Assembly: GCF_003952665.1 (NCBI RefSeq)
Contig: NZ_CP017946.1
Coordinates: forward strand, 372,001-436,000
Origin: Bosea sp. Tri-49
GTDB lineage: Bacteria > Pseudomonadota > Alphaproteobacteria > Rhizobiales > Beijerinckiaceae
DNA length: 64,000 nucleotides
Reading direction: 5' to 3'
Each line of letters begins with the position of its first letter. Within the stretch, counting starts at the first letter, position 1. The notes under the pieces are model-generated. The model was not told the DNA's origin. It was given only the letters and a program-made list of their open reading frames with translations, and made no database searches. Positions 24,787 to 33,750 of the stretch are shown here, in pieces. The translations under genes and the position numbers were made by a program.

Positions 24787-26064
24787 ATGGCTGGCTATTT
24801 TCCGAACTGGACGCTGAAGACCTCGGGCGAGGTGATGCCGGATGAACGCCTGCCGACCGGGCAGACGATCATCGCCGGCTTGCAGCATGTCGTCGCCATG
24901 TTCGGCGCGACCGTGCTGGCGCCGATCCTGATGGGCTTCGACCCGAATGTCGCGATCCTCTTCTCCGGCATCGCGACGCTGCTGTTCTTCGTCATCACGG
25001 GCGGGCGGCTGCCGAGCTATCTCGGCTCCTCCTTCGCCTTCATCGGCGTCGTCATCGCTGCGACCGGCTATGCCGGCACCGGCCCGAACGCCAACCTGCC
25101 GGTCGCGCTCGGCGGCATCATCGCCTGCGGCGCGGTCTATGCCGTGATTGGCCTCATCGTTCAGGGCGTCGGCACGCGCTGGATCGAGACGCTGCTGCCG
25201 CCGGTCGTGACCGGTGCCGTCGTCGCCGCGATCGGCCTCAACCTGACCGCGGTGGCGATGAACATGATCTCGGCCAGCCCCTACACCAAGTGGATCGCGT
25301 TGTTCACGGTCGTGGCGGTCGCTCTGATCGCGGTCTATGGCCGCGGCCTGGTGCAGCGCCTGCCGGTGCTGATCGGCGGGCTTGCCGCCTACATCCTCTA
25401 TGCCGCGACGGCGACGAGCTTCGGCGCGCCGCCGGTCGATTTCGGCAAGGTCGCGGCCGCGGCCTGGTTCGGCCTGCCGAATTTCGTCTCGCCGGTGTTT
25501 GACCCGAAGGCGATCGCGCTGATCGTGCCGGTCGCGATCATCCTGGTCGCGGAGAATCTCGGACACATCAAGGGCATCTCGGTGATGACCGGGCGCAATC
25601 TCGACGGGCTGATCGGGCGCGGCTTCTTCGCCGACGGCGTCGGCACGATGATCGCGGGCTCGGGCGGCGGCACCGGCGTCACGACCTATGCCGAGAACAT
25701 GGGCGTGATGGCGGTGACGCGGGTCTATTCGACGCTGGTCTTCGTCGCCGCCGGTGTGATCGCCATCCTGCTCGGCTTCTCGCCGAAGTTCGGGGCGGTG
25801 ATCGGCACGATCCCGGTTGCGGTGCTGGGTGGCCTCGCTGTCGTCGTCTTCGGCCTGATCGCCGCGACCGCCGGCCGTATCTGGGTCGAAAATAAGGTCG
25901 ACTTCTCCGAGCCGAAGAACCTGCTGACGGTGGCGACTGCGCTGATTCTCGGCGCCGGCGATCTCAAGCTGCCGATCTTCGGCTACGAGCTCGGCGGCAT
26001 CGGCACGGCGACCTTCGCCGCGATCGCGCTTTACCATCTGCTCAACCGCCGCACCGCTGCGTGA
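24787..26064 (+). CDS. NCS2 nucleobase permease, uracil type (UraA/RutG-like)
   Basis: 425 residues, roughly 14 transmembrane segments in the inner membrane. NCS2 marks are GLQHVVAMFGATVLAPILMG near the N-terminus, AENLGHIKGISVMTGRNLD with the substrate-binding Glu of helix 8, and GGGTGVTTYAENMGVMAVT in helix 10. The His in the GLQHV motif and the second Glu in YAENMG are present. The closest known types carry uracil with protons. A purine catabolic set exists elsewhere in this window, but no pyrimidine genes adjoin. GGAGCGGGGACG precedes the ATG. A terminator hairpin follows, so this is a single-gene unit. Confidence 0.91.
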   Translation: MAGYFPNWTLKTSGEVMPDERLPTGQTIIAGLQHVVAMFGATVLAPILMGFDPNVAILFSGIATLLFFVITGGRLPSYLGSSFAFIGVVIAATGYAGTGPNANLPVALGGIIACGAVYAVIGLIVQGVGTRWIETLLPPVVTGAVVAAIGLNLTAVAMNMISASPYTKWIALFTVVAVALIAVYGRGLVQRLPVLIGGLAAYILYAATATSFGAPPVDFGKVAAAAWFGLPNFVSPVFDPKAIALIVPVAIILVAENLGHIKGISVMTGRNLDGLIGRGFFADGVGTMIAGSGGGTGVTTYAENMGVMAVTRVYSTLVFVAAGVIAILLGFSPKFGAVIGTIPVAVLGGLAVVVFGLIAATAGRIWVENKVDFSEPKNLLTVATALILGAGDLKLPIFGYELGGIGTATFAAIALYHLLNRRTAA

Positions 26065-26070
26065 GGGCAG

Positions 26071-26108
26071 GAAAAGGGCCTGCCGCACGCCTCGCGGCAG
26101 GCCTTTTC
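26071..26108 (+). terminator. Terminator of the uracil-type permease gene
   Basis: Arms GAAAAGGGCCTGCCGC (26071-26086) and GCGGCAGGCCTTTTC (26094-26108) pair over 15 bases with one bulged G; the 3' arm ends in TTTTC. It starts 7 bases after the permease stop codon. Confidence 0.85.
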
Positions 26109-26173
26109 AGGGCCTTGCACACAGGCCGTCCGATGACCGCGAGACCAGTTTGCATATTTCTGTCGCAAACAGG

Positions 26174-26202
26174 TGGACAGGGGCAGGGGCGGTTGCTATA
26201 CG
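26174..26202 (+). promoter_or_regulatory. Promoter of tRNA-Lys
   Basis: TGGACA at 26174-26179 (5 of 6 to TTGACA), a 17-base spacer and TATACG at 26197-26202 (4 of 6 to TATAAT). Transcription would begin near 26209, about 43 bases before the mature tRNA. Confidence 0.6.
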
Positions 26203-26251
26203 CCCGCCTGCCGACGCGCTCCGTCGCCTCGGCAACGTCTTCGTGGCGTAT

Positions 26252-26327
<76 letters not shown>

Positions 26328-26459
26328 CGGAACTCCTTGAAATCGTTGGATGCCTGGACCTGAGTGCTTGATCGCGCTCGGGGTGGCTTTCGCTCTTCGC
26401 CTTGGCACGGTGCCGAGCTCGGGGACGGGCTCTTGTTCGGCGCACGCGGCCGCTTTCAC

Positions 26460-27431
26460 CTAGTACACGACAGTGGCGACGATGGTGTCGGTGTACAGGC
26501 CGGGAGACGGTGTCGCCTGCGACGGGACGCGGCCGTGAATGGTGACGGCCTGAGCCAGGCCGGTGCCTGTCCCGGCCAGCGTGTCGACCCCCGCTGTGCT
26601 GCCAAAAGGCAGCGTTCGGCCGCCATCGCGGTAGAGCCCGTAGGTGACGAATTCAGCCCCCTTCGACATCCGCCTCTGCGCCGGGTTGGTTGCGCCAGTA
26701 AGACCGCCGTCCAGCCCGACCTGGTAGGCCGTTCCATTGGTGCAGGTCGGCGTCAGGTTGCTCGCGACGTCCCGATTGCTGCCGAGAATGCCGGCCGAGC
26801 CGAAGTCGAGCAGGTTCGTCGTCACCCGGCAGGTCGGCGGGACGTTGGCGGTCACGGTGAACGTCGTGGTCTGCGAGCTGGTCAGGAGATTGCAGCCGAG
26901 CAGGAATGACAAAAGCCCGTAACGGATGCGAGCCTCAAGGCCGGTGAAGGTGCTCGCATAGGCCAGCGGGGCCGCGGTCGGCTGGCCGCCATAGACGCGG
27001 CCGGTGATGATTTCCGCACGGCTGCCGGTTCCCCCGGCCGTGAGCACCATGTTGAAGCCTACCGGATTGGCCGCGCCGCCGGCCCAGGTGCTCGAGCCCC
27101 ACGGCACCATGCCGGTCGCGTAAAGGCCATAACGCAGCTGCTGGGCGCCATTGACCATGAAGCGGCTCGTCGCATCGGTCGCACCACCAGAGCCCGGGCC
27201 GAGGTCGATGCAGACCCCGACGAGCTGCAGCGGCAGCCCGGAACAGTTGACGGTCGCGGTTGCCGTGGCATCGACCTGGGCATTGGCGGTGACGTCGATC
27301 GGGTTGAATATCATCGGCGTGACGCTGAGCGTGCAGGATTGGGCCGCGACATGCCCGGTTGCGGCGAGCAAGCCGGCCAGCATGAGCATGGCGCAGGCCA
27401 TCATGCGACAGAGCAGGAACCTTACCGGCAT
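26460..27431 (-). CDS. Two-domain spore-coat-U (SCPU) pilus tip adhesin, CsuE-like
   Basis: 323 residues. Signal peptide to about residue 31 (HVAAQ), then two SCPU domains: the first starts SCTLSVTPMIFNPIDV, the second PPTCRVTTNLLDFGSAG, each with its Cys pair and ending in an R-Y-G-L/Y-T-D-T-I type edge (GLYTDTIVATVVY at the C-terminus). Tandem SCPU domains are typical of the tip adhesin of archaic Csu pili, where the first domain holds hydrophobic finger loops for attachment to plastic-like surfaces. It overlaps the usher stop by 10 bases and is the last gene of the operon. Confidence 0.87.
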   Translation of the reverse strand: MPVRFLLCRMMACAMLMLAGLLAATGHVAAQSCTLSVTPMIFNPIDVTANAQVDATATATVNCSGLPLQLVGVCIDLGPGSGGATDATSRFMVNGAQQLRYGLYATGMVPWGSSTWAGGAANPVGFNMVLTAGGTGSRAEIITGRVYGGQPTAAPLAYASTFTGLEARIRYGLLSFLLGCNLLTSSQTTTFTVTANVPPTCRVTTNLLDFGSAGILGSNRDVASNLTPTCTNGTAYQVGLDGGLTGATNPAQRRMSKGAEFVTYGLYRDGGRTLPFGSTAGVDTLAGTGTGLAQAVTIHGRVPSQATPSPGLYTDTIVATVVY

Positions 27432-29887
27432 GGGATCGGCCCGATCGTGATCTGAGTTCCCTCCTGGGGCGCGAAGGGGAAGCGCGCGCTGCATTCGCCA
27501 CCAGGCAGGCGGATGCGGATTTCGTTGTCGGCGCCGAGATGCTCGACGAAAGCGCGGCCGTCATATCCGACGATGAAATCCGGGGCCGGGCTGGTGACGC
27601 CGCGCAGGCCCGGCTGGAGTGCGCCGGGCACGCCAGCCGGCAGCGGCTTGCCGTCGCGCCCGTGGAGAATGACGATCGCGGCGGTGACCGCCGAGCGGAC
27701 CGCGAAATCGACAACGATGCCAGCGCGGTCCGGTGGAGCCGCGACCTCCTGGGTCGTCTCCGCCAGCTCTGTGACCGGCAGTCCGCGTGGGTCGATCGAG
27801 ATGCGGTTGGACTGGTAGGAGCGCAGATTGGGGATCAGGGCCGTTCCGTTGGCGCCCGTGCGCGCCACGACGCGGTTCTCATGGAGCACATCGACATCGG
27901 GGGCGCCGACCCTGGCGATGGCGAAGGCATCGTCGATGCGGTTGGCGAGGAAGAGGCCGCCGCCAGCCGCGACCAGCGCGCCGTCGAGCTGTGCCGTCCC
28001 GGAGACGCGCCCCGCACCCTGCTCGACGCCGCCTTCGACCTGACCGTAGTTGCCACGATAAGCGACGGATGCCGAACGGCGGCGCTGGTAACTGGCGCCT
28101 TCGACGTCACGCAGGCGCCAACCAACGCTGCCCGGCTCCTGCCCGATCGGCTTGGCGATGTCGGCGGCGAGCGCCCAGGCGCCGCCGGACCGGGTGAAGC
28201 CGGATGAAGCGGTGATGTTGCCGCCGAACGGGAAGGACAGGCCAGCGAAGATGCCCGCGGTTCCGCGCGTCGCCAGGTCCGCGAAGACGGTGGCGTAGAA
28301 CGAGCCGCCCAGCGGCAGCGGGCGCGAGTAGCTCGCATTGACGATCCGGCTCGAGCGGCCGCTGGCCTCCTTGAGATGGGCGAAGCCGAGATTGAGTCCG
28401 CCGCCGAGCCACGGCGCGGGGAGGCCGATGGAGATGCGCTCGACTGCGCGCGGCGGCAGCTGCAGCCAGGACCAGGCGTGCGGATCGGTGGCGGAGGCGG
28501 CAATGCGGCTCGGCAGGTCGAAGGCGAGCGTGCCGAGCGCCGTCGGCGAAGCAGTCGCCGAGGCGAGGTCGTGATAGTTGCCGAAGCTGCGCTGGCTCGA
28601 GGCGAAGACGGAAATGCCGCCGAGGCGAGTCTCGAAGGCCAGGTAGGCCAGGCCGCCGGTCGCGCCGTTCCGCCAGCTGCCGGCACCCGCAGCGCTGACG
28701 ATGCCGAGCGATCCGAGACCGAGCACGGCGCCGGCCCCGGCGTTGCCGAAGCTGCGGGCGCCCTCGCCATGGGCCATCAGCGTGACGCGGTCGCTCAGCC
28801 CGTAGCGTACGCTGCCCGAGCCTGCGGGCTGCTCGGCATAGAGGCTCGAACGCAATCCGTATTGCAGGCGCGGCATGCCGATCTCGGCGGAAAAATCGCT
28901 CAGGCCCGGCCGCAGCAGCTTGCTCGAGACCGCGAACGGTAAGGTCGTCTCGGTCTGCTGGCCGGCGGCATCGCGCACGACGACGCTGGCGTTGCCGTTG
29001 CCGGAGAGGATGGGGACATTGTTGATCCGGAACGGCCCCGAGCCGACATCCTGTGAAACGGTGCGGATGCCGTTGACGAAGACATCGACCGTGGAAGGCA
29101 CGGCAGCACTGCCGTCGATGCTCGGCAGGGGCAGGGTGACGAGATCGGGCCGCAGCCCGAAATTGCGCTGGATCTGCAAGCCTCCGAGGCGGATCGGCCG
29201 CGTCCAGGGCAGGCCGCCGGAAATGGTGTCGCCGGCCCGATAGCTCAGCAGCGTGGCCGGATCGGAATAGCTCCAGCTGGTGTCGAGCCGCAGGATGTCG
29301 GCCTTGTCCGTGGCGAGCGAGCGGTTGGCGACGATCCCGGTCTGCGACAACACGCCAAAGTCGCTGAAGATGCGCCCGTCCAGATTGGCCGAGAGGCTGG
29401 GATAGCGCCAGAAATCGTAAAACCGCGCCCCGCTGGAGCTGCCGAAGAGGGTGTAGTTGAGCACCGCGCCGGTTGCCGCCCGGCCTGCGCCGGGCGCAGT
29501 GTCCGGTTGCGGCGTGGCATCGTAGATCTTCGCCATCCGGAGCCCCACGGGCGCCTTCAAATCGATCCGCTGTGCGGCTTCGTCGTAGCGATGGCTCAGA
29601 CCGGGGATGGCTGAGAGCGGCACGTCATCATCGGGCCGGAAATGCTGCGGGACCTTGATGCCGAGCTCCTCGAGCTCCTTGCGACGGGCCGACAGGGCAC
29701 CCGTCTCACTCTGATGGAAAGCGCCGATGAGGCCGACGGAATAGCCGCCAATGGAGACATCGAGCTGAAGCTCCCGTGCCCGGCCTTCTGCCGCCGCCTC
29801 GCTGTGAAACGCCAGGAGCAAGCCGGCATTGACGAGCATGACAACCAGCCAGCCGCTAAGGCGCCGTTTGAACAAGCGCGGTCGCAT
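27422..29887 (-). CDS. Chaperone-usher pilus outer-membrane usher, CsuD-like
   Basis: 821 residues, the size expected for FimD/PapC ushers. After a signal peptide (to about 33, EAAAEG) comes the N-terminal chaperone-binding domain, then the 24-strand barrel with the plug domain (PSTVDVFVNGIRTVSQDVGSGPFRINNVP...) and two small C-terminal domains (SPAPDFIVGYDGRAFVEHLG, with the final Cys pair SARFPFAPQEG-flanked). It assembles and exports subunits delivered by the periplasmic chaperone. It overlaps the chaperone gene by 32 bases and the adhesin gene by 10, which indicates tight coupling. Confidence 0.92.
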   Translation of the reverse strand: MRPRLFKRRLSGWLVVMLVNAGLLLAFHSEAAAEGRARELQLDVSIGGYSVGLIGAFHQSETGALSARRKELEELGIKVPQHFRPDDDVPLSAIPGLSHRYDEAAQRIDLKAPVGLRMAKIYDATPQPDTAPGAGRAATGAVLNYTLFGSSSGARFYDFWRYPSLSANLDGRIFSDFGVLSQTGIVANRSLATDKADILRLDTSWSYSDPATLLSYRAGDTISGGLPWTRPIRLGGLQIQRNFGLRPDLVTLPLPSIDGSAAVPSTVDVFVNGIRTVSQDVGSGPFRINNVPILSGNGNASVVVRDAAGQQTETTLPFAVSSKLLRPGLSDFSAEIGMPRLQYGLRSSLYAEQPAGSGSVRYGLSDRVTLMAHGEGARSFGNAGAGAVLGLGSLGIVSAAGAGSWRNGATGGLAYLAFETRLGGISVFASSQRSFGNYHDLASATASPTALGTLAFDLPSRIAASATDPHAWSWLQLPPRAVERISIGLPAPWLGGGLNLGFAHLKEASGRSSRIVNASYSRPLPLGGSFYATVFADLATRGTAGIFAGLSFPFGGNITASSGFTRSGGAWALAADIAKPIGQEPGSVGWRLRDVEGASYQRRRSASVAYRGNYGQVEGGVEQGAGRVSGTAQLDGALVAAGGGLFLANRIDDAFAIARVGAPDVDVLHENRVVARTGANGTALIPNLRSYQSNRISIDPRGLPVTELAETTQEVAAPPDRAGIVVDFAVRSAVTAAIVILHGRDGKPLPAGVPGALQPGLRGVTSPAPDFIVGYDGRAFVEHLGADNEIRIRLPGGECSARFPFAPQEGTQITIGPIPCR

Positions 29888-30575
29888 TGAAGGGACCGAT
29901 TTCGCTGGTGCCGCTGATCGAGACCTTGCTGCCCGGGCGTGGCAGGGCCCCCGAGGCCGGCACTGACCAGTTCATCGTGCCCTGTCCGAGCGAATAGCCG
30001 ACCAACCCCTTGTTGGCGCCGACGAGGTTGCCTGACGTATCGCGGATGCTGACGGCAGAGAGCCGCAAATGGATATCGCCGCGGTTCCTGGCGCTGAGCA
30101 CAAGGCGCTGGCCTTGTTTGCTGATGCTCCAGGTCACGTCCGGCGGAGAGGTGCCGCGGCTAGCGAAGAAGACCGGGACGACATGGCGCAACACGAGCGA
30201 GACCGTGCCGGTGCGTTGCTGCGGTTTCGGCAACTCGTCGATGACGAGGCGATAGGCCTCCTCGCCGGTTACGGCCTGCTTTGCGGTCCGGACGACGCGC
30301 ACCGTATAATCCTGGCGCGCGCGCAGATCGACGAGCGGTGGGCTGGCGACGATGTCATTGGTCGGTTCGAGCCGCTCCACGCCGTCGGCCTGAACCCAGC
30401 GATAGACCCGGATCTGCGCCGTGATGGGCTGGGTGTCCGTGTTGCGCAAAGTGATCGTCGTGGCGGCGCCCGGAGCGGGCACGCTCAGCAGGACAGGAGC
30501 GACCTGCAGGGAGGCGGCAGAAGCCATCGGTGCTGGCAGGCAGCAGGCGATGGCCAAGGCGAAGCCATATCTCAT
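29856..30575 (-). CDS. Periplasmic pilus chaperone, CsuC-like
   Basis: 239 residues. Signal peptide 1-20 (ASA/ASLQV), then two immunoglobulin-like domains of the PapD fold: the G1-strand region RVVRTAKQAVTGEEAYRLVIDELP, containing the family's Arg/Lys and E-x-Y-R pattern, and a second domain from about residue 130. It caps pilus subunits by donor-strand complementation in the periplasm and hands them to the usher. AACGGAGGACGCG gives a strong ribosome site for the chosen ATG. It lies 109 bases after the main subunit gene, and the usher gene begins before its end. Confidence 0.92.
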   Translation of the reverse strand: MRYGFALAIACCLPAPMASAASLQVAPVLLSVPAPGAATTITLRNTDTQPITAQIRVYRWVQADGVERLEPTNDIVASPPLVDLRARQDYTVRVVRTAKQAVTGEEAYRLVIDELPKPQQRTGTVSLVLRHVVPVFFASRGTSPPDVTWSISKQGQRLVLSARNRGDIHLRLSAVSIRDTSGNLVGANKGLVGYSLGQGTMNWSVPASGALPRPGSKVSISGTSEIGPFNATALVQTAP

Positions 30576-30684
30576 CGCGTCCTCCGTTGATGGCGACGGG
30601 CGCAGTTCGCCGTTGGCCACGGGGTCGTGGCCTGCCCGAGTTGAATGCGTGAAGAGCTCCTGGCGCCGGCAATGCTGGCAGCGG

Positions 30685-31161
30685 TCAGTAGGTGACGGTC
30701 ACGGTGATCGTATCGGTGTAGAGAGCCGGGCTCGGTGTCGCTTGTGCCGGCACCCGGCCATAGACGGTATAGGCTTGCGTCGAGCCGGATCCGGTTCCGA
30801 CCGAGGTATCGGTGCCGATCGTTTCGCCCCAGTTCAGCGTCCGGGCGGGGTCGCGGAACAGGGAGTAGTTCACCGTGCCACCGGCACCGCTCATCTGCCG
30901 TGTCGTCACGGCGCCGCCAGTAAGGCCGGCATTGAGGCTGATATTGTAGGGCGTGGTTGCCGTGCACTGCACAGTTATCGTGCTGGTGCTATCGATGTTC
31001 GTGGCGAGGACGCCGACGTTTCCGAAGTTCATGTCGGTGGCACTGGCGATCGTGCAGGCGGCCTGGATGTTGATCTGAACCTGGAAGGTGCCCGTCGCGG
31101 TCGCGGCATTCGCGTCGCCCGCCAGCATGCCGATGAACAGCAAGATCCACGTGGAGCGCAT
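30685..31161 (-). CDS. SCPU-domain major pilus subunit, CsuA/B-like
   Basis: 158 residues. Signal peptide to about residue 23 (ANA/ATATGTF), then one SCPU domain with Cys in AACTIASATDMNFGNVG and in TVQCTATTPYNISLNAG, ending PALYTDTITVTVTY, the canonical C-terminal strand. It is the first gene of the operon and presumably the polymerising shaft subunit. GGAGG lies 5 bases before this ATG, preferred to one four codons upstream. Compared with the Acinetobacter csu operon, separate csuA and csuB minor subunits are absent. Confidence 0.9.
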   Translation of the reverse strand: MRSTWILLFIGMLAGDANAATATGTFQVQINIQAACTIASATDMNFGNVGVLATNIDSTSTITVQCTATTPYNISLNAGLTGGAVTTRQMSGAGGTVNYSLFRDPARTLNWGETIGTDTSVGTGSGSTQAYTVYGRVPAQATPSPALYTDTITVTVTY

Positions 31162-31477
31162 GCTTCCCTCCATTTTCGTCAGCGGCGGTCAGTCGTGGCC
31201 GTCTCTCTCATTGCGCGTGCTCAAGGTCCAAGAATGGGCAAACGCGGTTAACGAATGGTTATCATGAGGCAATTCGTTTTATGAGAACCTACGCATACAG
31301 CTCATGCTTATGTTTTCATTTGATTTGGGGTTTTCGGTTGTTTATTCTTGGATTGAATTTGCCTATCTGACGTTAGGTAATATAGGGCTGAGGCGCGAGC
31401 ACGCGTAAGCGAGCTGGCGGTGCGCGCCGGCTCGGTGCAAGTGTCGATGTACAGGAAGCGGACGCGTCCCGACCGCG
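31162..31477 (-). other. 316-base AT-rich region upstream of the pilus operon
   Basis: No gene is visible. The part at 31240-31385 is clearly AT-rich relative to the flanks and must contain the promoter of the pilus operon on the minus strand; I could not settle on one -35/-10 pair. Short inverted words CATGAG (31264 region) and CTCATG (31301 region) flank its centre and could be a regulator site, but this is weak. Confidence 0.5.
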
Positions 31478-31984
31478 TCAGGCGGCGAGGCCGCCCTGCG
31501 ATGGCTTGTCGCCGCGCAGCATGTTGCGCAGCTGGTAGGCCAGGGCCACCGGCGCCGGGAAGCGCTTGCGGCAGAAGGCGATCTTGCGGACGTAATTGTC
31601 GATCCGCCAGGTCGCCCAGGTCTTTCCGGCGAAATAGGCGATGTCGCCCTTGCGCAAGGTCCGCTGCGAGCCGTCCTGCGCGGTGACGTGGACCTCGCCT
31701 TCGAGAATAATGACGGTCTCGTCCCAGTCGAAGAACCAGCGGAACTCGCCGGCGGTGCAGTCCCAGAGAGCGGTCGAGGCCGCCTCGTCCTTGCTGCGTG
31801 AATGCAGGGCAACGCGCGCAACCGGATCGCCGGCGATGATCCAGGATGGCTCGATCGGGGCGGGCGTCATCGGCAAGTCGTCTGGCGCCCCCGACACGAG
31901 CGGCGCCTGCTCGACCGGTGCGACGAGCGGAAGCTGCCGCAGCATCATCGCGGCCGCGCCGGCGAGCATCATCTTCAAGGCCAT
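31478..31984 (-). CDS. Cupin-domain protein (DUF861-like) with hydrophobic N-terminus
   Basis: 168 residues. Residues 1-20 are hydrophobic and may be a signal anchor (ALKMMLAGAAAMML). The domain at about 75-140 shows the Cupin_3 pattern: TALWDCTAGEFRWFFDWDETVIILEGEVHV then LRKGDIAYFAGKTWATWRI. Cupins of this subfamily include ureidoglycolate- and ethanolamine-linked enzymes, but many are uncharacterised; several usual metal His are replaced by other residues here, so catalysis is uncertain. GGGAGGG before ATG at 31984 sets the start. The downstream pilus operon is on the same strand but has its own promoter region. Confidence 0.77.
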   Translation of the reverse strand: MALKMMLAGAAAMMLRQLPLVAPVEQAPLVSGAPDDLPMTPAPIEPSWIIAGDPVARVALHSRSKDEAASTALWDCTAGEFRWFFDWDETVIILEGEVHVTAQDGSQRTLRKGDIAYFAGKTWATWRIDNYVRKIAFCRKRFPAPVALAYQLRNMLRGDKPSQGGLAA

Positions 31985-32073
31985 CAATCCCTCCCTAAAA
32001 TCGCGTGGATCATAGGGGAGGAGGGGTAAAGCCGGCCCTTCGGAAATCCCTCACATTTGTCGGCATCTGGAAA

Positions 32074-32098
32074 CGGCTCGGGTAACCATCCCGAGCCG
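32074..32098 (-). terminator. Terminator of the alpha/beta hydrolase gene
   Basis: A perfect 9-bp stem, CGGCTCGGG (32074-32082) with CCCGAGCCG (32090-32098), and a seven-base loop; on the minus strand TTT follows the second arm. It begins 19 bases after the hydrolase stop codon. Confidence 0.75.
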
Positions 32099-32117
32099 AT
32101 GTCCACGAAGTCCGCTT

Positions 32118-33146
32118 TCAGGCGCGGTCGACCGTGATGATGGCGTCCGCAAAGGCGGCCGGCGCCTCCTGCGGCAGGTTGTGGCCGATGCCGCCATCGA
32201 TGGTCCGGTGCCGGTACCAGCCGGAGAACTTCCTGGCATAGGCTGAGGGATCGGGGTGCGGCGCGCCGTTGGCATCACCTTCCAGGGTGAATGTCGGCAC
32301 GGTGATGACCGGGAACGCCGCGAGCTTGCTCTCCAGCGCATCGAACTGCGGCTCGCCCTGCGCCAGGCCGAGGCGCCAGCGGTAATTGTGGATCGAGATC
32401 GCGACATGGTCGGGATTGTCGAAGGCTGTCGCCGAGCGCGCGAAGACCGCGTCGTCGAATTTCCACTTGGGGGAGGCGGTCTCCCAGATCAGGCGGGCGA
32501 AATCCCGGGTGTTCTTCGCGTAGCCGGCCGCGCCCCGTTCGGTGGCGAAATAGTACTGGTACCACCACTGCTGTTCGGCCTTGGGCGGCAGCGGGGCCTC
32601 GTTCAGCTTCTGGCTGCCGATCAGGTAGCCGCTGACCGAGACCAGGCCCTTGACGCGCTCGGGCCAATGCGCGGCGACGATGCAGGCCGTGCGCGCGCCC
32701 CAGTCGCAGCCGCCGAGCAGCACCTTGTCGAGCTTGAGCGCATCCATCAGCGCGATCACGTCGACGGCGAGCGCGCCCTGCTGGCCGTTGCGCGGCGTTT
32801 CCTGCGAGAGGAAGCGGGTTTCGCCATAGCCGCGCAGGGACGGCACGATCACCCGATAGCCCTTGGCCGCCAGGAGCGGGGCGACATCGACATAGGTGTG
32901 AATGTCATAGGGCCAGCCATGCAGCAGGATGACGACCGGGCCGTCGGCTGGGCCCTGCTCGGCATAGGAGACGCGGAGCACCCCGGCATCGACCTGCTTG
33001 AGCGGGCCGAAGGAGGACAGCGCTGTCGGTGCCGCTAAAGCCGCCCGGTTCAGGCCGAGCCCGGCCGCGGCAATCACCGTGGCCACGGAGCCGACGAAGA
33101 GGCGGCGGCTGGAGTCGATGGTTTCGTGGGCCTTGGTCTTGTCCAT
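32118..33146 (-). CDS. Tat-exported alpha/beta hydrolase, epoxide-hydrolase type
   Basis: 342 residues. The N-terminus has a twin-arginine signal (SSRRLFVGSVATVIAAAGLG, cleavage near residue 39 ALA/AP). The fold shows HGWP (76-79, oxyanion hole) and the nucleophile elbow GGCDWGA with Asp148, the aspartate that distinguishes epoxide hydrolases and haloalkane dehalogenases from serine hydrolases; the catalytic His is in IDGGIGHNLPQEAP near the C-terminus. It would act in the periplasm on an epoxide or similar compound, substrate unknown. The ohr gene lies upstream on the same strand. Confidence 0.86.
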   Translation of the reverse strand: MDKTKAHETIDSSRRLFVGSVATVIAAAGLGLNRAALAAPTALSSFGPLKQVDAGVLRVSYAEQGPADGPVVILLHGWPYDIHTYVDVAPLLAAKGYRVIVPSLRGYGETRFLSQETPRNGQQGALAVDVIALMDALKLDKVLLGGCDWGARTACIVAAHWPERVKGLVSVSGYLIGSQKLNEAPLPPKAEQQWWYQYYFATERGAAGYAKNTRDFARLIWETASPKWKFDDAVFARSATAFDNPDHVAISIHNYRWRLGLAQGEPQFDALESKLAAFPVITVPTFTLEGDANGAPHPDPSAYARKFSGWYRHRTIDGGIGHNLPQEAPAAFADAIITVDRA

Positions 33147-33228
33147 GGTGGGATGCCTTCTGCGCGGGAGACGTGACGGAGAATGGGAGGCGCCGGCGGA
33201 AATCTCCGCGCGGCGCCGTCCGGTAGGG

Positions 33229-33645
33229 TCAGACGAGGTTGATCTCGACCTCGATGTTGCCGCGGGTCGCCTTGGAGTAGGGGCAGGTCTGATGCGCTGC
33301 ATCGACCAGGGCGCGAGCCGTGTCGCGATTCAGCCCCGGCAGGGCGACATTCAAGCGGGCCTGCAGGAAATAGCCGCGCTCGCCATGGCGCAGGTCGACC
33401 TCGGCATCGACAGCGGTCTCGGCGGGAACCGCGACCTTGCGCTCGCGCGCCGCCAAACCGATCGCGCCGATGAAGCAGGCCGACCAGCCGGCCGCAAAGA
33501 GCTGCTCGGGATTGGTGCCGGCGCCAGGTGCGCCGGGCGAGGTCAGGTTGACCTCGAGGCGGCCGTCCGAGCTACGGGCGGCGCCGTCGCGGCCGCCGGT
33601 GGTGTGGGTGCGGCCGGTGTAGAGAACCTTGTCGGTGGAGGACAT
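33229..33645 (-). CDS. ohr: Organic hydroperoxide resistance protein
   Basis: 138 residues, the usual length. The two redox cysteines are present: Cys57 in AAGWSACFIGA and Cys121 in TCPYSKATRGN, with the N-terminal VLYTGRTHTTGGRDG signature. Ohr reduces organic and lipid hydroperoxides using lipoyl-linked electrons in the cytosol. AAGGA lies 8 bases before the ATG chosen; another ATG is three codons upstream. It is divergent from an OhrR-type MarR gene with repeated operator-like motifs between them, the classical arrangement. Confidence 0.95.
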   Translation of the reverse strand: MSSTDKVLYTGRTHTTGGRDGAARSSDGRLEVNLTSPGAPGAGTNPEQLFAAGWSACFIGAIGLAARERKVAVPAETAVDAEVDLRHGERGYFLQARLNVALPGLNRDTARALVDAAHQTCPYSKATRGNIEVEINLV

Positions 33646-33665
33646 GTCGAGCATCCTTATGTTTT

Positions 33666-33750
33666 TAGATCGCGTTCGATCTAATCGGATGCGATCTTAT
33701 ATGTAAGCCACTTACTCGATGTCAAGCCTTCCGATTTAATCGGATGCGAT
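33666..33750. promoter_or_regulatory. Operator-like repeats between ohr and ohrR
   Basis: TAATCGGATGCGAT occurs twice in direct orientation (33682-33695 and 33737-33750), 55 bases apart, and a perfect palindrome AGATCG-CGTT-CGATCT (33666-33681) abuts the first copy. The sites lie between the divergent ohr and MarR genes and near both start codons. They are the natural candidates for OhrR binding. They do not look like the AT-rich OhrR boxes described in Xanthomonas and Bacillus. Confidence 0.62.
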
